Shown: positions 7,957-16,687, counted from the stretch's first letter. The stretch: 64,000 nt of DNA from Streptomyces barringtoniae (GCF_020819595.1 NZ_JAJHNP010000013.1:62001-126000); one strand, 5' to 3'. Program-made: numbers and translations. Notes: generated from the letters alone by a model not told the origin.

Positions 7957-8790
7957 ATCCAAGAGCCGGAAGCGTACGAGCCCGAGGGAACCGAGACCTT
8001 CGAGCCGGAGGCGACACGCCGTGACGCCGGGGTCGCGGAGAGCTCACGGGCCAACCGGGGCTGGTGGGACCGCAACGCGGACGAGTACCAGGTCGAGCAC
8101 GGCACGTTCCTCGGCGACGACCGCTTCGTGTGGGGGCCGGAGGGCCTGGACGAGGTGGAGGCCGAGCTGCTCGGCCCGCCGGAGGAGCTGAAGGGCAAGG
8201 ACGTCCTGGAGATAGGCGCGGGCGCGGCGCAGTGCGCACGCTGGCTGGCCGCCCAGGGCGCCCGGCCGGTGGCGCTGGACCTCTCGCACCGCCAGCTCCA
8301 GCACGCCCTGCGGATCGGTGGATCGTTTCCGCTGGTCTGCGCGGACGCCGGTGCGCTGCCCTTCGCCGACGGCTCCTTCGACGTGGCCTGCTCCGCCTAC
8401 GGGGCGCTGCCGTTCGTCGCCGACCCGCGGCTGGTGCTGCGCGAGGTGCACCGGGTGCTGCGGCCGGGGGGCCGGTTCGTCTTCTCGGTGACCCATCCGA
8501 TCCGCTGGGCGTTCCCTGACGAGCCGGGCCCCGAGGGCCTGTCGGTGGCGTCCTCCTACTTCGACCGTACGCCGTACGTGGAACAGGACGAGGAGGGCCG
8601 CGCGGTCTACGTCGAGCACCACAGGACGCTCGGCGACCGCGTCCGGGACATCGTGGCGTCCGGCTTCCGCCTGGTGGACCTGCTGGAGCCGGAGTGGCCG
8701 GCCTGGAACACAGCGGAGTGGGGCGGCTGGTCCCCGCTGCGGGGCCATCTGATCCCGGGGACGGCGATCTTCGTGTGCGAGCGGGACTGA
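7957..8790 (+). CDS. class I SAM-dependent methyltransferase (start probably ATC)
   Basis: A methyltransferase of about 277 residues. Motif I is VLEIGAGAA at residues 83-91, followed by ALDLS (beta-2), PFADGSFDVACSAYGALPF (motif II, beta-4) and REVHRVLRPGGRFVFSVTHPI (motif III). The family-conserved block begins at SSRANRGWWDRNADEYQ, residue 29. A textbook GAGGGAG (7944-7950) sits six bases before an ATC codon at 7957, and one base change would make it ATG. The nearest in-frame ATG is at 7816, then 7735, neither with a good ribosome site, and the sequence from there to 7957 has non-coding-like codon use. If only canonical starts are accepted the gene is 7816-8790. Substrate unknown; divergent from rpsA. 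Confidence 0.8.
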   Translation: MQEPEAYEPEGTETFEPEATRRDAGVAESSRANRGWWDRNADEYQVEHGTFLGDDRFVWGPEGLDEVEAELLGPPEELKGKDVLEIGAGAAQCARWLAAQGARPVALDLSHRQLQHALRIGGSFPLVCADAGALPFADGSFDVACSAYGALPFVADPRLVLREVHRVLRPGGRFVFSVTHPIRWAFPDEPGPEGLSVASSYFDRTPYVEQDEEGRAVYVEHHRTLGDRVRDIVASGFRLVDLLEPEWPAWNTAEWGGWSPLRGHLIPGTAIFVCERD

Positions 8791-8886
8791 CCCCTGCTGA
8801 TCGTCGGGTGCACGCGCGTGTGGGGACGTTTTCTCCCGTGCACGCGCGCGTGAGGGCCGGTTTCGCCTTCGTACGACACTAGGGGC

Positions 8887-11412
8887 GTGATCCGTTACGA
8901 CGCCCTGGACGCGCTGCCCGTGCGCTCGGCCCTGCCCGCCCTGACCGAGGCCCTGGAGGACGGCGGCACCGCCGTGCTCGTGGCGCCGCCCGGCACCGGC
9001 AAGACGACGCTGGTGCCGCTCGTGCTGGCGGGGCTGGTCGGGGGCGGGCCCGCGCGGCGGGTCGTGGTGGCCGAGCCGCGCCGGATCGCGGCGCGGGCGG
9101 CGGCCCGGCGCATGGCGTGGCTGCTGGGCGAGAAGCCCGGCGAGAGCATCGGCTTCACGGTGCGCGGTGAGCGGGCCGTGGGCCGGCACACGCGCGTGGA
9201 GATCGTGACGACCGGGGTGCTGCTGCAGCGGCTGCAACGGGACCAGGAACTGCCGGGCGTCGACGCCGTCGTCCTCGACGAGTGCCACGAGCGGCATCTG
9301 GACGCCGACACGGCGGCCGCGTTCCTGTGGGACGTACGGCAGGCGCTGCGGCCGGAGCTGCGGCTGGTGGCCGCGTCGGCGACGACCGACGCCGAGGGCT
9401 GGGCGCGGCTGCTGGGCGGGGCGCCCGTGGTGGAGGCGGAGGGCGTCGCGCACCCGGTGGAGGTGGTGTGGGCGCCTCCGGCGCGTCCGGTGCGGCCGCC
9501 GCACGGGATGCGGGTCGATCCGGCGCTGCTGACCCATGTGGCGTCGGTGGTGCGGCGGGCGCTGGCCGAGCGGGACGGGGACGTGCTGTGCTTCCTGCCC
9601 GGTGTGGGCGAGATCGCGCGCGTGGCGGGCCAACTGGGCGGTGTGGGCGACGTCGACGTGCTCCAGGTGCACGGGAGGGCGCCGGCCGCCGTGCAGGAGG
9701 CGGTGCTGTCTGCCGCAGGGCGGCGCCGGGTGGTGCTGGCCACCTCGGTGGCGGAGTCCTCGCTGACGGTGCCCGGGGTGCGCGTGGTGGTGGACTCCGG
9801 GCTCGCGCGGGAGCCCCGGGTGGACCACGCGCGCGGGCTGAGCGGGCTGACGACGGTCCGCGCGTCCCGGGCGGCCGGGCGGCAGCGGGCGGGGCGGGCC
9901 GGACGGGAGGCGCCGGGGGCGGTGTACCGGTGCTGGTCCGAGGCCGAGGACGGGCGTCTGCCGGCGTTTCCGGCACCGGAGATCAAGGTGGCCGACCTGA
10001 CCGCGTTCGCCTTGCAGGCGGCTTGCTGGGGCGATCCGGACGCCTCCGGGCTGGCGTTGCTCGATCCTCCGCCGGGTGGGGCCATGGCGGCGGCGCGCTC
10101 CGCGTTGACGGCGGTGGGGGCGGTGGACTCCGCCGGTCGGGCCACGTCGGTCGGCCAGCGGCTGGCTCGGCTGGGGGTGCACCCCCGGTTGGGGCGGGCG
10201 CTGCTGGACACGTCTGGTGGGGGCGCCGAGGTTGTCGCTCTGCTTTCCGAAGAGGTGCCGCGGGACTACGGGGATGATCTCGCGGGTGCATTGCGACGTG
10301 CCCGGCGTGGTGGCGACGCCTACGCTGCGCGGTGGGCTGCGGAGGTGCGGCGGCTGCGGGCCGTCTCACAGGAGTTTTCCCATCCGCCCGCCGGTCGCCG
10401 TCGGCCAGAAGGCGCCGTCCGGGTCGGGCCGGGCACCGGTGACGACCGGCTCGCCGGGCTTGTCGCCGCGCTCGCCTTTCCCGAGCGGGTCGCGAGGCTC
10501 GACGGTGGGTCGTATCTGATGGTCTCCGGCACGCGGGCCGAGTTGAGTGATGCGTCGGCGTTGCGGGGTGCGCCCTGGATCGTCGTCGCCGTCGCCGATC
10601 GGCCCTCCGGTACGGGGCACGCGCGCGTGCTGCTCGGGGCCGCCGTGAGCGAGGACGTGGCGCGGGCCGCCGCCGGGGCGCTGCTCGGCGAGGGGGACGA
10701 GGTGCGCTGGGCCGGCGGGGATGTCGTGGCCCGGCATGTCGAACGGCTCGGCGCCGTCGAGCTGGCCGTACGGCCTCTGAGGGACGCCGACCCGGCGCTC
10801 GTACGCGCGGCCCTGCTCGAAGGGCTCCGGCAGGAAGGGCTCGGGGTGTTGCGCTGGTCGCCGGAGGCGGAGGCGCTGCGGCAGCGGCTGGCCTTCCTGC
10901 GGGTGCATCTCGGTGAGCCGTGGCCGGACGTGTCCGACGAGGCGCTGCACGCGTGCGTGGAGGACTGGCTGGAGCCGGAGCTGAGCCGGGCCCGGCGGCG
11001 GGCCGATCTCGGCCGGATCGACGCCGGGCAGGCGCTCCCACGGCTGCTGCCGTGGGCGAGCGGCGAAGCCGCGCGGCTGGACGAGCTGGCCCCGGAGCGG
11101 GTCACCGTACCGAGTGGGTCCAGAATACGGATCGACTATCGGGATCCGGAGCGGCCGGTGCTCGCGGTCAAGCTGCAGGAGATGTTCGGGCTGCGCGAGA
11201 CGCCGGCCGTCGCGGGCGTGCCGCTGCTCGTGCATCTGCTCTCCCCCGCCGGGCGGCCCGCCGCCGTCACGGCCGACCTCGCCTCCTTCTGGAAGGGCGG
11301 CTATCAGGGCGTACGGGCGGAGCTGCGCGGGCGGTATCCGAAGCATCCGTGGCCCGAGGACCCGGCGGCCGCCGAGCCCACCCGGCACACCAACGCGCGG
11401 CTCAGGCGCTGA
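8887..11412 (+). CDS. hrpB: ATP-dependent helicase HrpB
   Basis: An 841-residue DEAH/RHA-type helicase. Walker A APPGTGKTT is at about 33-41, motif Ia VAEPRRIAARAAARR follows, and the Walker B box is DECH (131-134). Motif III is SATTD, and the helicase C motifs LATSVAESSLTVPGV and QRAGRAGREAPGAVYR are complete. The C-terminal third (about 560-841) is the HrpB-specific domain ending in the conserved IDY...P.L.VKLQE.FGL...P region. Length agrees with E. coli HrpB. The biological role is poorly defined. GTG start at 8887 with AGGGG just upstream. Its last 11 bases overlap the convergent DUF3068 gene. Confidence 0.93.
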   Translation: MIRYDALDALPVRSALPALTEALEDGGTAVLVAPPGTGKTTLVPLVLAGLVGGGPARRVVVAEPRRIAARAAARRMAWLLGEKPGESIGFTVRGERAVGRHTRVEIVTTGVLLQRLQRDQELPGVDAVVLDECHERHLDADTAAAFLWDVRQALRPELRLVAASATTDAEGWARLLGGAPVVEAEGVAHPVEVVWAPPARPVRPPHGMRVDPALLTHVASVVRRALAERDGDVLCFLPGVGEIARVAGQLGGVGDVDVLQVHGRAPAAVQEAVLSAAGRRRVVLATSVAESSLTVPGVRVVVDSGLAREPRVDHARGLSGLTTVRASRAAGRQRAGRAGREAPGAVYRCWSEAEDGRLPAFPAPEIKVADLTAFALQAACWGDPDASGLALLDPPPGGAMAAARSALTAVGAVDSAGRATSVGQRLARLGVHPRLGRALLDTSGGGAEVVALLSEEVPRDYGDDLAGALRRARRGGDAYAARWAAEVRRLRAVSQEFSHPPAGRRRPEGAVRVGPGTGDDRLAGLVAALAFPERVARLDGGSYLMVSGTRAELSDASALRGAPWIVVAVADRPSGTGHARVLLGAAVSEDVARAAAGALLGEGDEVRWAGGDVVARHVERLGAVELAVRPLRDADPALVRAALLEGLRQEGLGVLRWSPEAEALRQRLAFLRVHLGEPWPDVSDEALHACVEDWLEPELSRARRRADLGRIDAGQALPRLLPWASGEAARLDELAPERVTVPSGSRIRIDYRDPERPVLAVKLQEMFGLRETPAVAGVPLLVHLLSPAGRPAAVTADLASFWKGGYQGVRAELRGRYPKHPWPEDPAAAEPTRHTNARLRR

Positions 11413-12394
11413 CCGGTTCGGGTTCGGCCGGTTCCGTGGGTGCCGGATCCTGAGGTCGGCGGGCCCGGGCCTCCAGGCAGAGGGAGAGAGCGAGGAGCAG
11501 GGCTCCCGCGGTCAGGGAACCCCAGGGGACGTACGAGGTGAGCATCAGCACCAGCGTGCGGTTGTGCTTGACCAGGGCGACCGTGTGCTCGATGTAGTCC
11601 TCGCGCATCTTCACGTCCCCGGCGAAGGCAGTGACCCGGTCCCGGCCGCCGAGCAGGGTGCCGCCGCGTAGTTCCTCCTTGTGGAGCTCCTCGCCGTAGA
11701 CGGGCGCGCCGGTGACGGGTTCGACCCAGAATCTGCGGACCGTGCTGTACCAGCGGGTCGTTCCCGTGTTGGCGACCGATTCGGGCGTGATGCCCTGGAT
11801 GGGCATGGTCTTCGGCATGGGGACCTTGGTCCAGGGGATGGCCTGCTCGAAGTAGTAGACCTTCAGGCCGCGGAAGGTCCGGGTGCCCTTGTAGTGGATG
11901 GGGTTGGTGGTGCGGGTCTGGGCGTCGAAGTACTCGTAGTCGCGTTTCTGTGTCAGGAAGGGCCACTTGAACTCGATGCCCTGGCGGGTGACGGGGTCGC
12001 CGTCGACCATCTCGCCGGTGGCGTGCACGGGGTCCTGGCTGTGGGCGTCGAAGATGTAGCGCTCGGGGACCTTGGAGACCATCTTGCCGTCGGGGCCCTG
12101 GACGTAGGAGAGGCTGTCCCAGACCACGACCGGCCGGCCCGCCGTCCTCTCGATCCTCTTCGCGGCGTCCACGTCGCCCTTGAGCGTCTGCACGATGGTG
12201 ACCCCGGAGACCTTCTTCGCGCGCATCGTGCCGTAGTCGAGGAGGGTGGCGCCCCTGGCCTCGAGAACCATGTCCTGGTACTGGTTCGCGGGGATCCTCG
12301 CCAGGCGCGGGAAGGCGTACCAGCGCAGCAGCGGGGCGAGCGCCGCGCAGAGGACGGCGCAGGCGAGCAGGACCAGGCTTGCCTTGCGGCGCAT
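11402..12394 (-). CDS. DUF3068 membrane-anchored exported protein
   Basis: A 330-residue protein of the actinobacterial DUF3068 (porin PorA-like) family. An N-terminal hydrophobic segment (about 6-25) acts as signal anchor, and a second one lies near the C-terminus (about 288-308), so most of the protein should be extracytoplasmic between two membrane helices. Conserved blocks include GTRTFRGLKVYYFEQAIPW and the FWVEPVTGAPVYGEE motif. GGAGG precedes the ATG. The function is unknown; some corynebacterial relatives are linked to cell envelope processes. It is followed after hrpB overlap by no visible terminator. Confidence 0.85.
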   Translation of the reverse strand: MRRKASLVLLACAVLCAALAPLLRWYAFPRLARIPANQYQDMVLEARGATLLDYGTMRAKKVSGVTIVQTLKGDVDAAKRIERTAGRPVVVWDSLSYVQGPDGKMVSKVPERYIFDAHSQDPVHATGEMVDGDPVTRQGIEFKWPFLTQKRDYEYFDAQTRTTNPIHYKGTRTFRGLKVYYFEQAIPWTKVPMPKTMPIQGITPESVANTGTTRWYSTVRRFWVEPVTGAPVYGEELHKEELRGGTLLGGRDRVTAFAGDVKMREDYIEHTVALVKHNRTLVLMLTSYVPWGSLTAGALLLALSLCLEARARRPQDPAPTEPAEPEPVSA

Positions 12395-12422
12395 GGAAGG
12401 CCTCCCTCCCGGACGGGCGCGG

Positions 12423-12557
12423 CTACGGGTGCGAGGGCACCGTCGTCAGCAGCGGCTTGGGGGATGTCCGGCCCGTCGGCGTGCCCATGGCGGTCATCGC
12501 CAGGACCAGGGCGAACGCGAGGGCGAGACCTGTCGCGGCGGCGATCAGGGCGCGCAT
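12423..12557 (-). CDS. SPW_0924 family small protein
   Basis: A 44-residue protein starting MRALIAAATGLALAFALV and ending in the recognisable PTGRTSPKPLLTTVP motif of the Streptomyces SPW_0924 family. The hydrophobic helix at residues 3-23 suggests membrane insertion or export. GGGAGG sits 8 bases before the ATG, better than for the longer in-frame start at 12605. It lies 28 bases upstream of the DUF3068 gene on the same strand, so the two may form an operon. Function unknown. Confidence 0.7.
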   Translation of the reverse strand: MRALIAAATGLALAFALVLAMTAMGTPTGRTSPKPLLTTVPSHP

Positions 12558-12666
12558 ACGGGCCTCCCGGCGGACGGTCGTGTCCTGACGGCTTTCTGAT
12601 GGCACGTCAGGTTCGGCACCGTAGCAACGGGCGGGTGAGATGAGAACAGCGGTGCACGGACGAACG

Positions 12667-12702
12667 AGGGCGCCCTCCCCGCCGGTGCGGAGAGGGCGCC
12701 CT
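12667..12702 (-). terminator. hairpin downstream of the lytic transglycosylase
   Basis: An 11-bp perfect stem, 12667-12677 with 12692-12702, encloses a 14-base loop and begins 15 bases after the transglycosylase stop codon (12717). There is no T-run, common for Streptomyces terminators. Confidence 0.7.
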
Positions 12703-12716
12703 GCCGGTCGCGGGTG

Positions 12717-14450
12717 TCAGGAGGCGGACGGGCTCGGGGACGGGGACGGGCTCGCCGAGGAGTCCGCGGCGGCGACCTTCAGCTCGACGGTGAGCGTCGC
12801 ACCGCCGGTGGTGGTGATGCGGAGCAGGAAGGTGCCGGTGGTGTCGTCCGCGTACAGCTTCGGCAGGGTCAGCAGTCCCTTGGCGTCCGTCCGGAGGCCG
12901 GTGAGGGTGCGTACGGGCTTGCCGTCGGCGTCCTTGAAGTACGGGCCCTTGTCGTTCTCGGTGGCGTCGGTGTCGGACTTGATCAGGGTGGCGGTGGCCG
13001 CGACCTTGTCCGCGACGGCGCCCTTGTACGTCGCCTTCACCTGGACCTGGTCGGCGAACTCGCCGCCCGGGGTGCAGGTCAGCGGGGTGTCGCTGGTGCG
13101 CGCCAGGGTGTCGGCGGCGCGCTCGGTGACGGTGGCCGTGTAGCCGAGGCCCGCGACCGTGCGCCCCACGACGGTGGCCATGACCTTGAAGTCGCCGGTC
13201 TTCTCGCCCGCCTGGAGCGCCGGGGCGAGGGCGACGCCCTTGGCGTCGGTGGCGACCGTGGCCACGGTCTCGCCGCCGGCGAAGGTGGCGTCGGTGTCCC
13301 CGGTGATGGTGAACCGGATCCTGACCTTGGCGACGGCCTTGCCGGCCTTGGTCTCGGCGCGGGTGCCGATCTGCTCGGTGAAGCCGTGGCCGGCCATCGC
13401 GGTGAGCTTGGCGGTGCCCGCGTCCTGCAGGTGGTCCACGGTGTCGGTGGGGGTCTGCGGGGGCTTCGGCGGAACGGGCGGCTTCGGCGGCGCCGGAGTG
13501 GGGCTCCCGTGCCCGCCGCCGGGCGTGCTGGGCTTGGGGTCCGGCTTCGGGTCCGGCTTGGTCTTCGGCACCTTCGAGTGCTTCGGGGACTTGGCGCGCG
13601 GGGTTCCGTCGTCGCTGCGGCGGGTGGGCACGCTGCCGGTGCCGTCGGGCACGGAGTGGGTGCCCTTGCGGTAGTACTCCAGCCACGACAGGACCGTGTT
13701 CAGGTAGTCCTGCGAGTTGTTGTAGCTGAGGATCGCGCTGTGCAGGCCGTCCTCGCGCGAGAGGTCCCAGCCGTTGCGGCACAGGTAGTGGCCCGCGGCG
13801 AGGGCGGCGTCGTAGACGTTGTTGGGATCCTTCTTGCCGTCGCCGTTGCCGTCGCGGCCGGCCCAGGCCCAGGTCGACGGGATGAACTGCATGGGGCCGA
13901 CGGCCTGGTCGTACTCGGTGTTGCCGTCGTAGACGCCGTGGTCGGTGTCCTTGATGAGGGCGAAGCCGTGGCCGTCGAGCGCCGGGCCCAGGATCCGGCC
14001 GATCGTGGTGCCGTACGCGTCGACCCGGCCGCCACGGGCCTGCCCCGACTCGACCTTGCCGATCGCGGCGAGCAGCTGCCAGGGCAGGTTGCAGCCGGGC
14101 TTGGCGGCACGCAGTTCGGCCTCGGCCTTCTTGTAGGCGTCGAGGACCGTCGCCGGGATGCCGGCCTCGGCGTCACCCTGGGCGACAGGGGTGCCGGTGG
14201 CGCTCGGCGAGGGGCTGGGGTTGGGGCTGTTGAGGGGCGGCAGGTCCGTGTAGTACGGCGAGTTGCCGGTGGCGTTGCCGTCGGAGGTCGCGGGGGGCAC
14301 GGGGGCGGAGGCGCCGGCCGTCGCCTGTGTGCCGTGGTCCTCGCCGGGCATTCCCGGAGCCTGGGACGCGGACAGAGCCGCGACCGCTGCCGCGGCCACG
14401 GCGGTGGTCGCCGCCCCCTTGCGCAGCCGCCTTCCGAAATGCGCCGCCAT
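12717..14450 (-). CDS. secreted lytic murein transglycosylase with C-terminal Ig-like repeats
   Basis: A 577-residue exported protein. Residues 1-40 form a signal peptide (basic MAAHFGRRLRKG, then an Ala/Val-rich core). The catalytic domain (about 95-240) is of the MltB/SLT type: LPWQLLAAIGKVESG contains the expected catalytic Glu, and AVGPMQFIPSTWAWAGRDGNGDGKKDPNNVYDAALAAGHYLC is the family signature. A Pro/Lys-rich linker (about 270-330) precedes two Ig-like domains rich in Val/Thr (to 570) that may bind the wall. The protein cleaves peptidoglycan glycan strands forming 1,6-anhydro-MurNAc. The ATG at 14450 has AGGAGG about 12 bases upstream; a longer frame to 14549 is unlikely. Confidence 0.9.
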   Translation of the reverse strand: MAAHFGRRLRKGAATTAVAAAAVAALSASQAPGMPGEDHGTQATAGASAPVPPATSDGNATGNSPYYTDLPPLNSPNPSPSPSATGTPVAQGDAEAGIPATVLDAYKKAEAELRAAKPGCNLPWQLLAAIGKVESGQARGGRVDAYGTTIGRILGPALDGHGFALIKDTDHGVYDGNTEYDQAVGPMQFIPSTWAWAGRDGNGDGKKDPNNVYDAALAAGHYLCRNGWDLSREDGLHSAILSYNNSQDYLNTVLSWLEYYRKGTHSVPDGTGSVPTRRSDDGTPRAKSPKHSKVPKTKPDPKPDPKPSTPGGGHGSPTPAPPKPPVPPKPPQTPTDTVDHLQDAGTAKLTAMAGHGFTEQIGTRAETKAGKAVAKVRIRFTITGDTDATFAGGETVATVATDAKGVALAPALQAGEKTGDFKVMATVVGRTVAGLGYTATVTERAADTLARTSDTPLTCTPGGEFADQVQVKATYKGAVADKVAATATLIKSDTDATENDKGPYFKDADGKPVRTLTGLRTDAKGLLTLPKLYADDTTGTFLLRITTTGGATLTVELKVAAADSSASPSPSPSPSAS

Positions 14451-14793
14451 CGAGTGAACCCCTCCTGTGGACGTCGTGCGTCCGTCTCCGGCTGTCTGCC
14501 TCACCCTGCTGTGACGGTTGACCCGGTGTTCCGGTTGCCCCTGTGACATCCTTCCATCTGTGCGACGCGTGTTCGACCACGCGCCCGGCGGGTCGCGCCG
14601 CAGGCGACCCTACGACAACTTGCTTCGTGTCGGGACCGGTTCACGTCCGTTTTTCACCCGTTGGCCAACTCCGGTTGTCACGCAGGACGCTCGAAAGGCG
14701 GCCCCGTGTACAGAGCGGGCCTGATCGGCAGATACTGGACAAACGCGATCACCGGCTCGGCGCCATGACCGACGACCGTTCCCGGGGGCTCCG
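14451..14793. other. divergent intergenic region, transglycosylase / DUF4184
   Basis: A 343-base gap with the transglycosylase leader on the minus strand and the DUF4184 promoter on the plus strand. It is less GC-rich near 14600-14700 (CGACAACTTGCTTCG, TTTTTCACCCG). I looked for a c-di-AMP riboswitch of the type found before some wall hydrolase genes and could not support one. No clear operator. Confidence 0.4.
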
Positions 14794-15699
14794 TTGCCGT
14801 TCACACTCAGCCATGCGGCGGCCGTGCTGCCCGCGGTCCGCCGGGACGGGACCGGCCGCGGCCCGCTGGTGCCGGCGGTGCTCGTCGCAGGCTCCTTCTC
14901 GCCCGACATGCCCTTCTATGCAGCGAATGCCCTGCCGGGCGGCATGGAATTCGGCGCCGTCACGCACGCGTTCGCCGGGGTCTTCACTGTCGACGTGCTC
15001 ATCTCGTGGGCGCTGGTGGGACTGTGGCTGCTCGTCCGCGAGCCGTTGCTCGCGCTGCTGCCCCGGGGCCGGCAGGGACGGGCGGCCGTGCTGCTGCGCG
15101 GCCGTGCGCCACGCGCGCGTGCCCGCGTGGTCACGGTGGTGCGGTGGTACGTCTCCGCGGTGCTGGGTGCACTGACCCATGTGGTGTGGGACGCGTTCAC
15201 GCATCAAGGACGGTGGGGGACCCGGCTGGTTCCGGCCATCGGGCGGGACCGGGTGGCGGGCATGCCGGTGTTCTCGTGGCTGCAGTACGGCTCGTCCGTG
15301 GTGGGCGCGGTCGTGATCGCGGTGTTCGCCGCGCGGGCGCTGCGGCGTGCGCCGGGCGGGGCGCCGGCGGGGGTGCCCGTGCTGTCGGTACGAGACCGGT
15401 GGTGGGCCGGCGCGGTGCTCGGCGGCTGCGCGGCGGCCGGGGCGGTGCAGCGGGCGGCGCGTTGGCGGGCGCTCACGGGGGCACCGGAGCGGCCGTGGGA
15501 ACTGGTGCCGACCCTGTGCTTCGGGGTGGGCGCCGGGCTGGTGGTGGGGGTGGTGCTGTACGCCGTCGGGGTCAGGGTGTGGCGTCGGGGCCCGGTCCCC
15601 GACGGTCCTGGCGGTCTCGCTGATCCCGCTGCTCCCGCTGGTCCCGCCGGTCCCGGTGGGGTGGTCGGTGCGGGCCGGGGGCGGCCGGTCGGTCGGTGA
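14794..15699 (+). CDS. DUF4184 family membrane protein
   Basis: A 301-residue integral membrane protein. The N-terminus MPFTLSHAAAVLP and the motif LVAGSFSPDMPFY are the hallmark of DUF4184; a further conserved block is LGALTHVVWDAFTHQGRWG (about 130-148). His and Asp residues in these blocks recall membrane-bound metal-dependent hydrolases of the YdjM/LrgB-neighbouring families, but no reaction is known. About six hydrophobic helices follow. The start is a TTG at 14794 with GGGGG six bases upstream. The last 40 codons are Gly/Pro/Ala-rich and overlap the 3' end of the convergent hypothetical gene. Confidence 0.8.
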   Translation: MPFTLSHAAAVLPAVRRDGTGRGPLVPAVLVAGSFSPDMPFYAANALPGGMEFGAVTHAFAGVFTVDVLISWALVGLWLLVREPLLALLPRGRQGRAAVLLRGRAPRARARVVTVVRWYVSAVLGALTHVVWDAFTHQGRWGTRLVPAIGRDRVAGMPVFSWLQYGSSVVGAVVIAVFAARALRRAPGGAPAGVPVLSVRDRWWAGAVLGGCAAAGAVQRAARWRALTGAPERPWELVPTLCFGVGAGLVVGVVLYAVGVRVWRRGPVPDGPGGLADPAAPAGPAGPGGVVGAGRGRPVGR

Positions 15700-16027
15700 G
15701 GGACGCGACGAAGACGGTGAGGGTGCGCCGGGGGCGCGGTCTCGGGATCGCGGTGAGCGCGAGGGCGAGGTAGCCGCGGGCGAGGTCGGCCCACTGGCGC
15801 CAGTCGGGGGCGCGGTCGACGGGGGCGGTCAGGCCGGCGAGTCTGTGCCGGAGGTGCGTGGCGGCCCTGCGGACGGTCGCGGTCAGGTCGGCGGGGATGC
15901 GGGCGGTGCTTGCGTCGGCCGCGAGGGCCGGGACCGGCGAGGCGGGCATGGCCTGCGCCGAGGCGGTGTCCGCCCAGGCCCGGATGTATGCCTCGGGCGT
16001 CCGGCGGTGAAGCATGCGTATACCCAT
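15572..16027 (-). CDS. hypothetical protein (Streptomyces-conserved N-terminus MGIRML)
   Basis: A 151-residue protein with no recognised domain. The N-terminus MGIRMLHRRTPEAY and the block STARIPADLTATVRRAATHLRHRL look like a family I associate with Streptomyces hypothetical proteins. Residues 1-110 are basic and helical; the last 40 are a low-complexity Arg/Asp/Gln run (repeats of R-D-Q-R). The gene overlaps the 3' end of the DUF4184 gene by 128 bases on the opposite strand, so the low-complexity end may be a by-product of that overlap. ATG at 16027; a longer frame to 16216 is open but repetitive. Confidence 0.55.
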   Translation of the reverse strand: MGIRMLHRRTPEAYIRAWADTASAQAMPASPVPALAADASTARIPADLTATVRRAATHLRHRLAGLTAPVDRAPDWRQWADLARGYLALALTAIPRPRPRRTLTVFVASLTDRPAAPGPHRPPHRDRRDQREQRDQRDRQDRRGPGPDATP

Positions 16028-16169
16028 GCCCGCAGTTTTGCGGCTGTGGGGGGTGGGGGGCGTTTTGGCGGGGGCCACGTGAGTGACGGGTCCCTCCGGG
16101 GGTTCGGCCGAATTGCTGGCGTGCGCGCCGGGCTCTTGTACTGGAGGGGTGGACCGGGGCGCGAGTTTT

Positions 16170-16570
16170 CGGGGTGCGGGGCGGACCCGGACGTGATGCT
16201 GCGGTGGGCTCGGCACCGCCGGAGAGCACCACGGGGGCGGGGCGCCGCTGCGGCGCGATGTGAGGGGCCCGCGAATTCAGGGGGCGGGTCGGACCCGGCG
16301 TGGTGCTGCGGTGGGTTCGGCACCGCCGGAAGGCGCCGTGGAGGCGAGGCACCGCTGCGGCGGGATGTGAGGGGCCCGCGAATTCAGGGGGCAGGTCGGA
16401 CCCAGGCGTGGGTCACGGTGGGTTCGGCACCGCCGGAGAGCACCGCGAGGGCGAGGTGCCCTGGCGGCGGGATGTGGGAGGCCGGGGATTCAGGGGGCGA
16501 GTCGGACCCGGCGTGGTGCTGCGGTGCTGCCGGAGAGCACCGCGAGGGCGGGGTGCCGTTGCGGTGGGCA
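16170..16570. repeat. ~107-bp tandem repeat, about 3.7 copies
   Basis: Copies end at 16280 (GAATTCAG), 16387 (GAATTCAG) and 16493 (GGATTCAG), giving periods of 107 and 106 bp; a more divergent first copy starts near 16170 and a partial fourth runs to about 16570. Each unit holds the same modules: GGTCGGACCC..GGCG, GGTGGGTTCGGCACCGCCGGA (an imperfect hairpin), GAG/GAGGC..CCGCTGCGGCG, and GATGTGAGGGGCCCGCGAATTC. Unit-to-unit identity is high between copies 2 and 3. No frame through it has convincing codon use. Confidence 0.9.
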
Positions 16571-16626
16571 AGGAGGCGCCGGCGGGGACGTGGGGGCCGG
16601 TGTCGGTGGTTGGGCCCTGCCGTGCA

Positions 16627-16672
16627 GCGGAGGGGGTGTTGCAGCCGAGGCCGGTTGCAACACCCCCCTCCG
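16627..16672 (-). terminator. hairpin downstream of polA
   Basis: The arm at 16627-16643 pairs with 16655-16672 (about 17 bp with one bulged base) around an 11-base loop. It starts 15 bases after the polA stop codon (16688). No T-run follows. Confidence 0.75.
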
Positions 16673-16687
16673 CCCGAGCGCCGCAGG

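Larger units (their letters stand above)
16028..16687. other. 660-base intergenic region dominated by repeats
   Basis: Apart from the 107-bp repeat array (16170-16570) and the polA terminator (16627-16672), this region contains only G-rich sequence with open frames on both strands that encode Gly/Arg- or Pro/Arg-rich strings. I do not support a gene here. Confidence 0.6.

Noticed and set aside
12423..12605. Longer 60-residue form of the SPW_0924 gene
   Set aside because: The upstream start has no good ribosome site, while GGGAGG precedes the internal ATG at 12557, which gives the family-typical N-terminus.
14451..14793. Possible c-di-AMP (ydaO) riboswitch upstream of the lytic transglycosylase
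   Set aside because: Some wall-hydrolase genes have one, but I could not match the conserved motifs in order.
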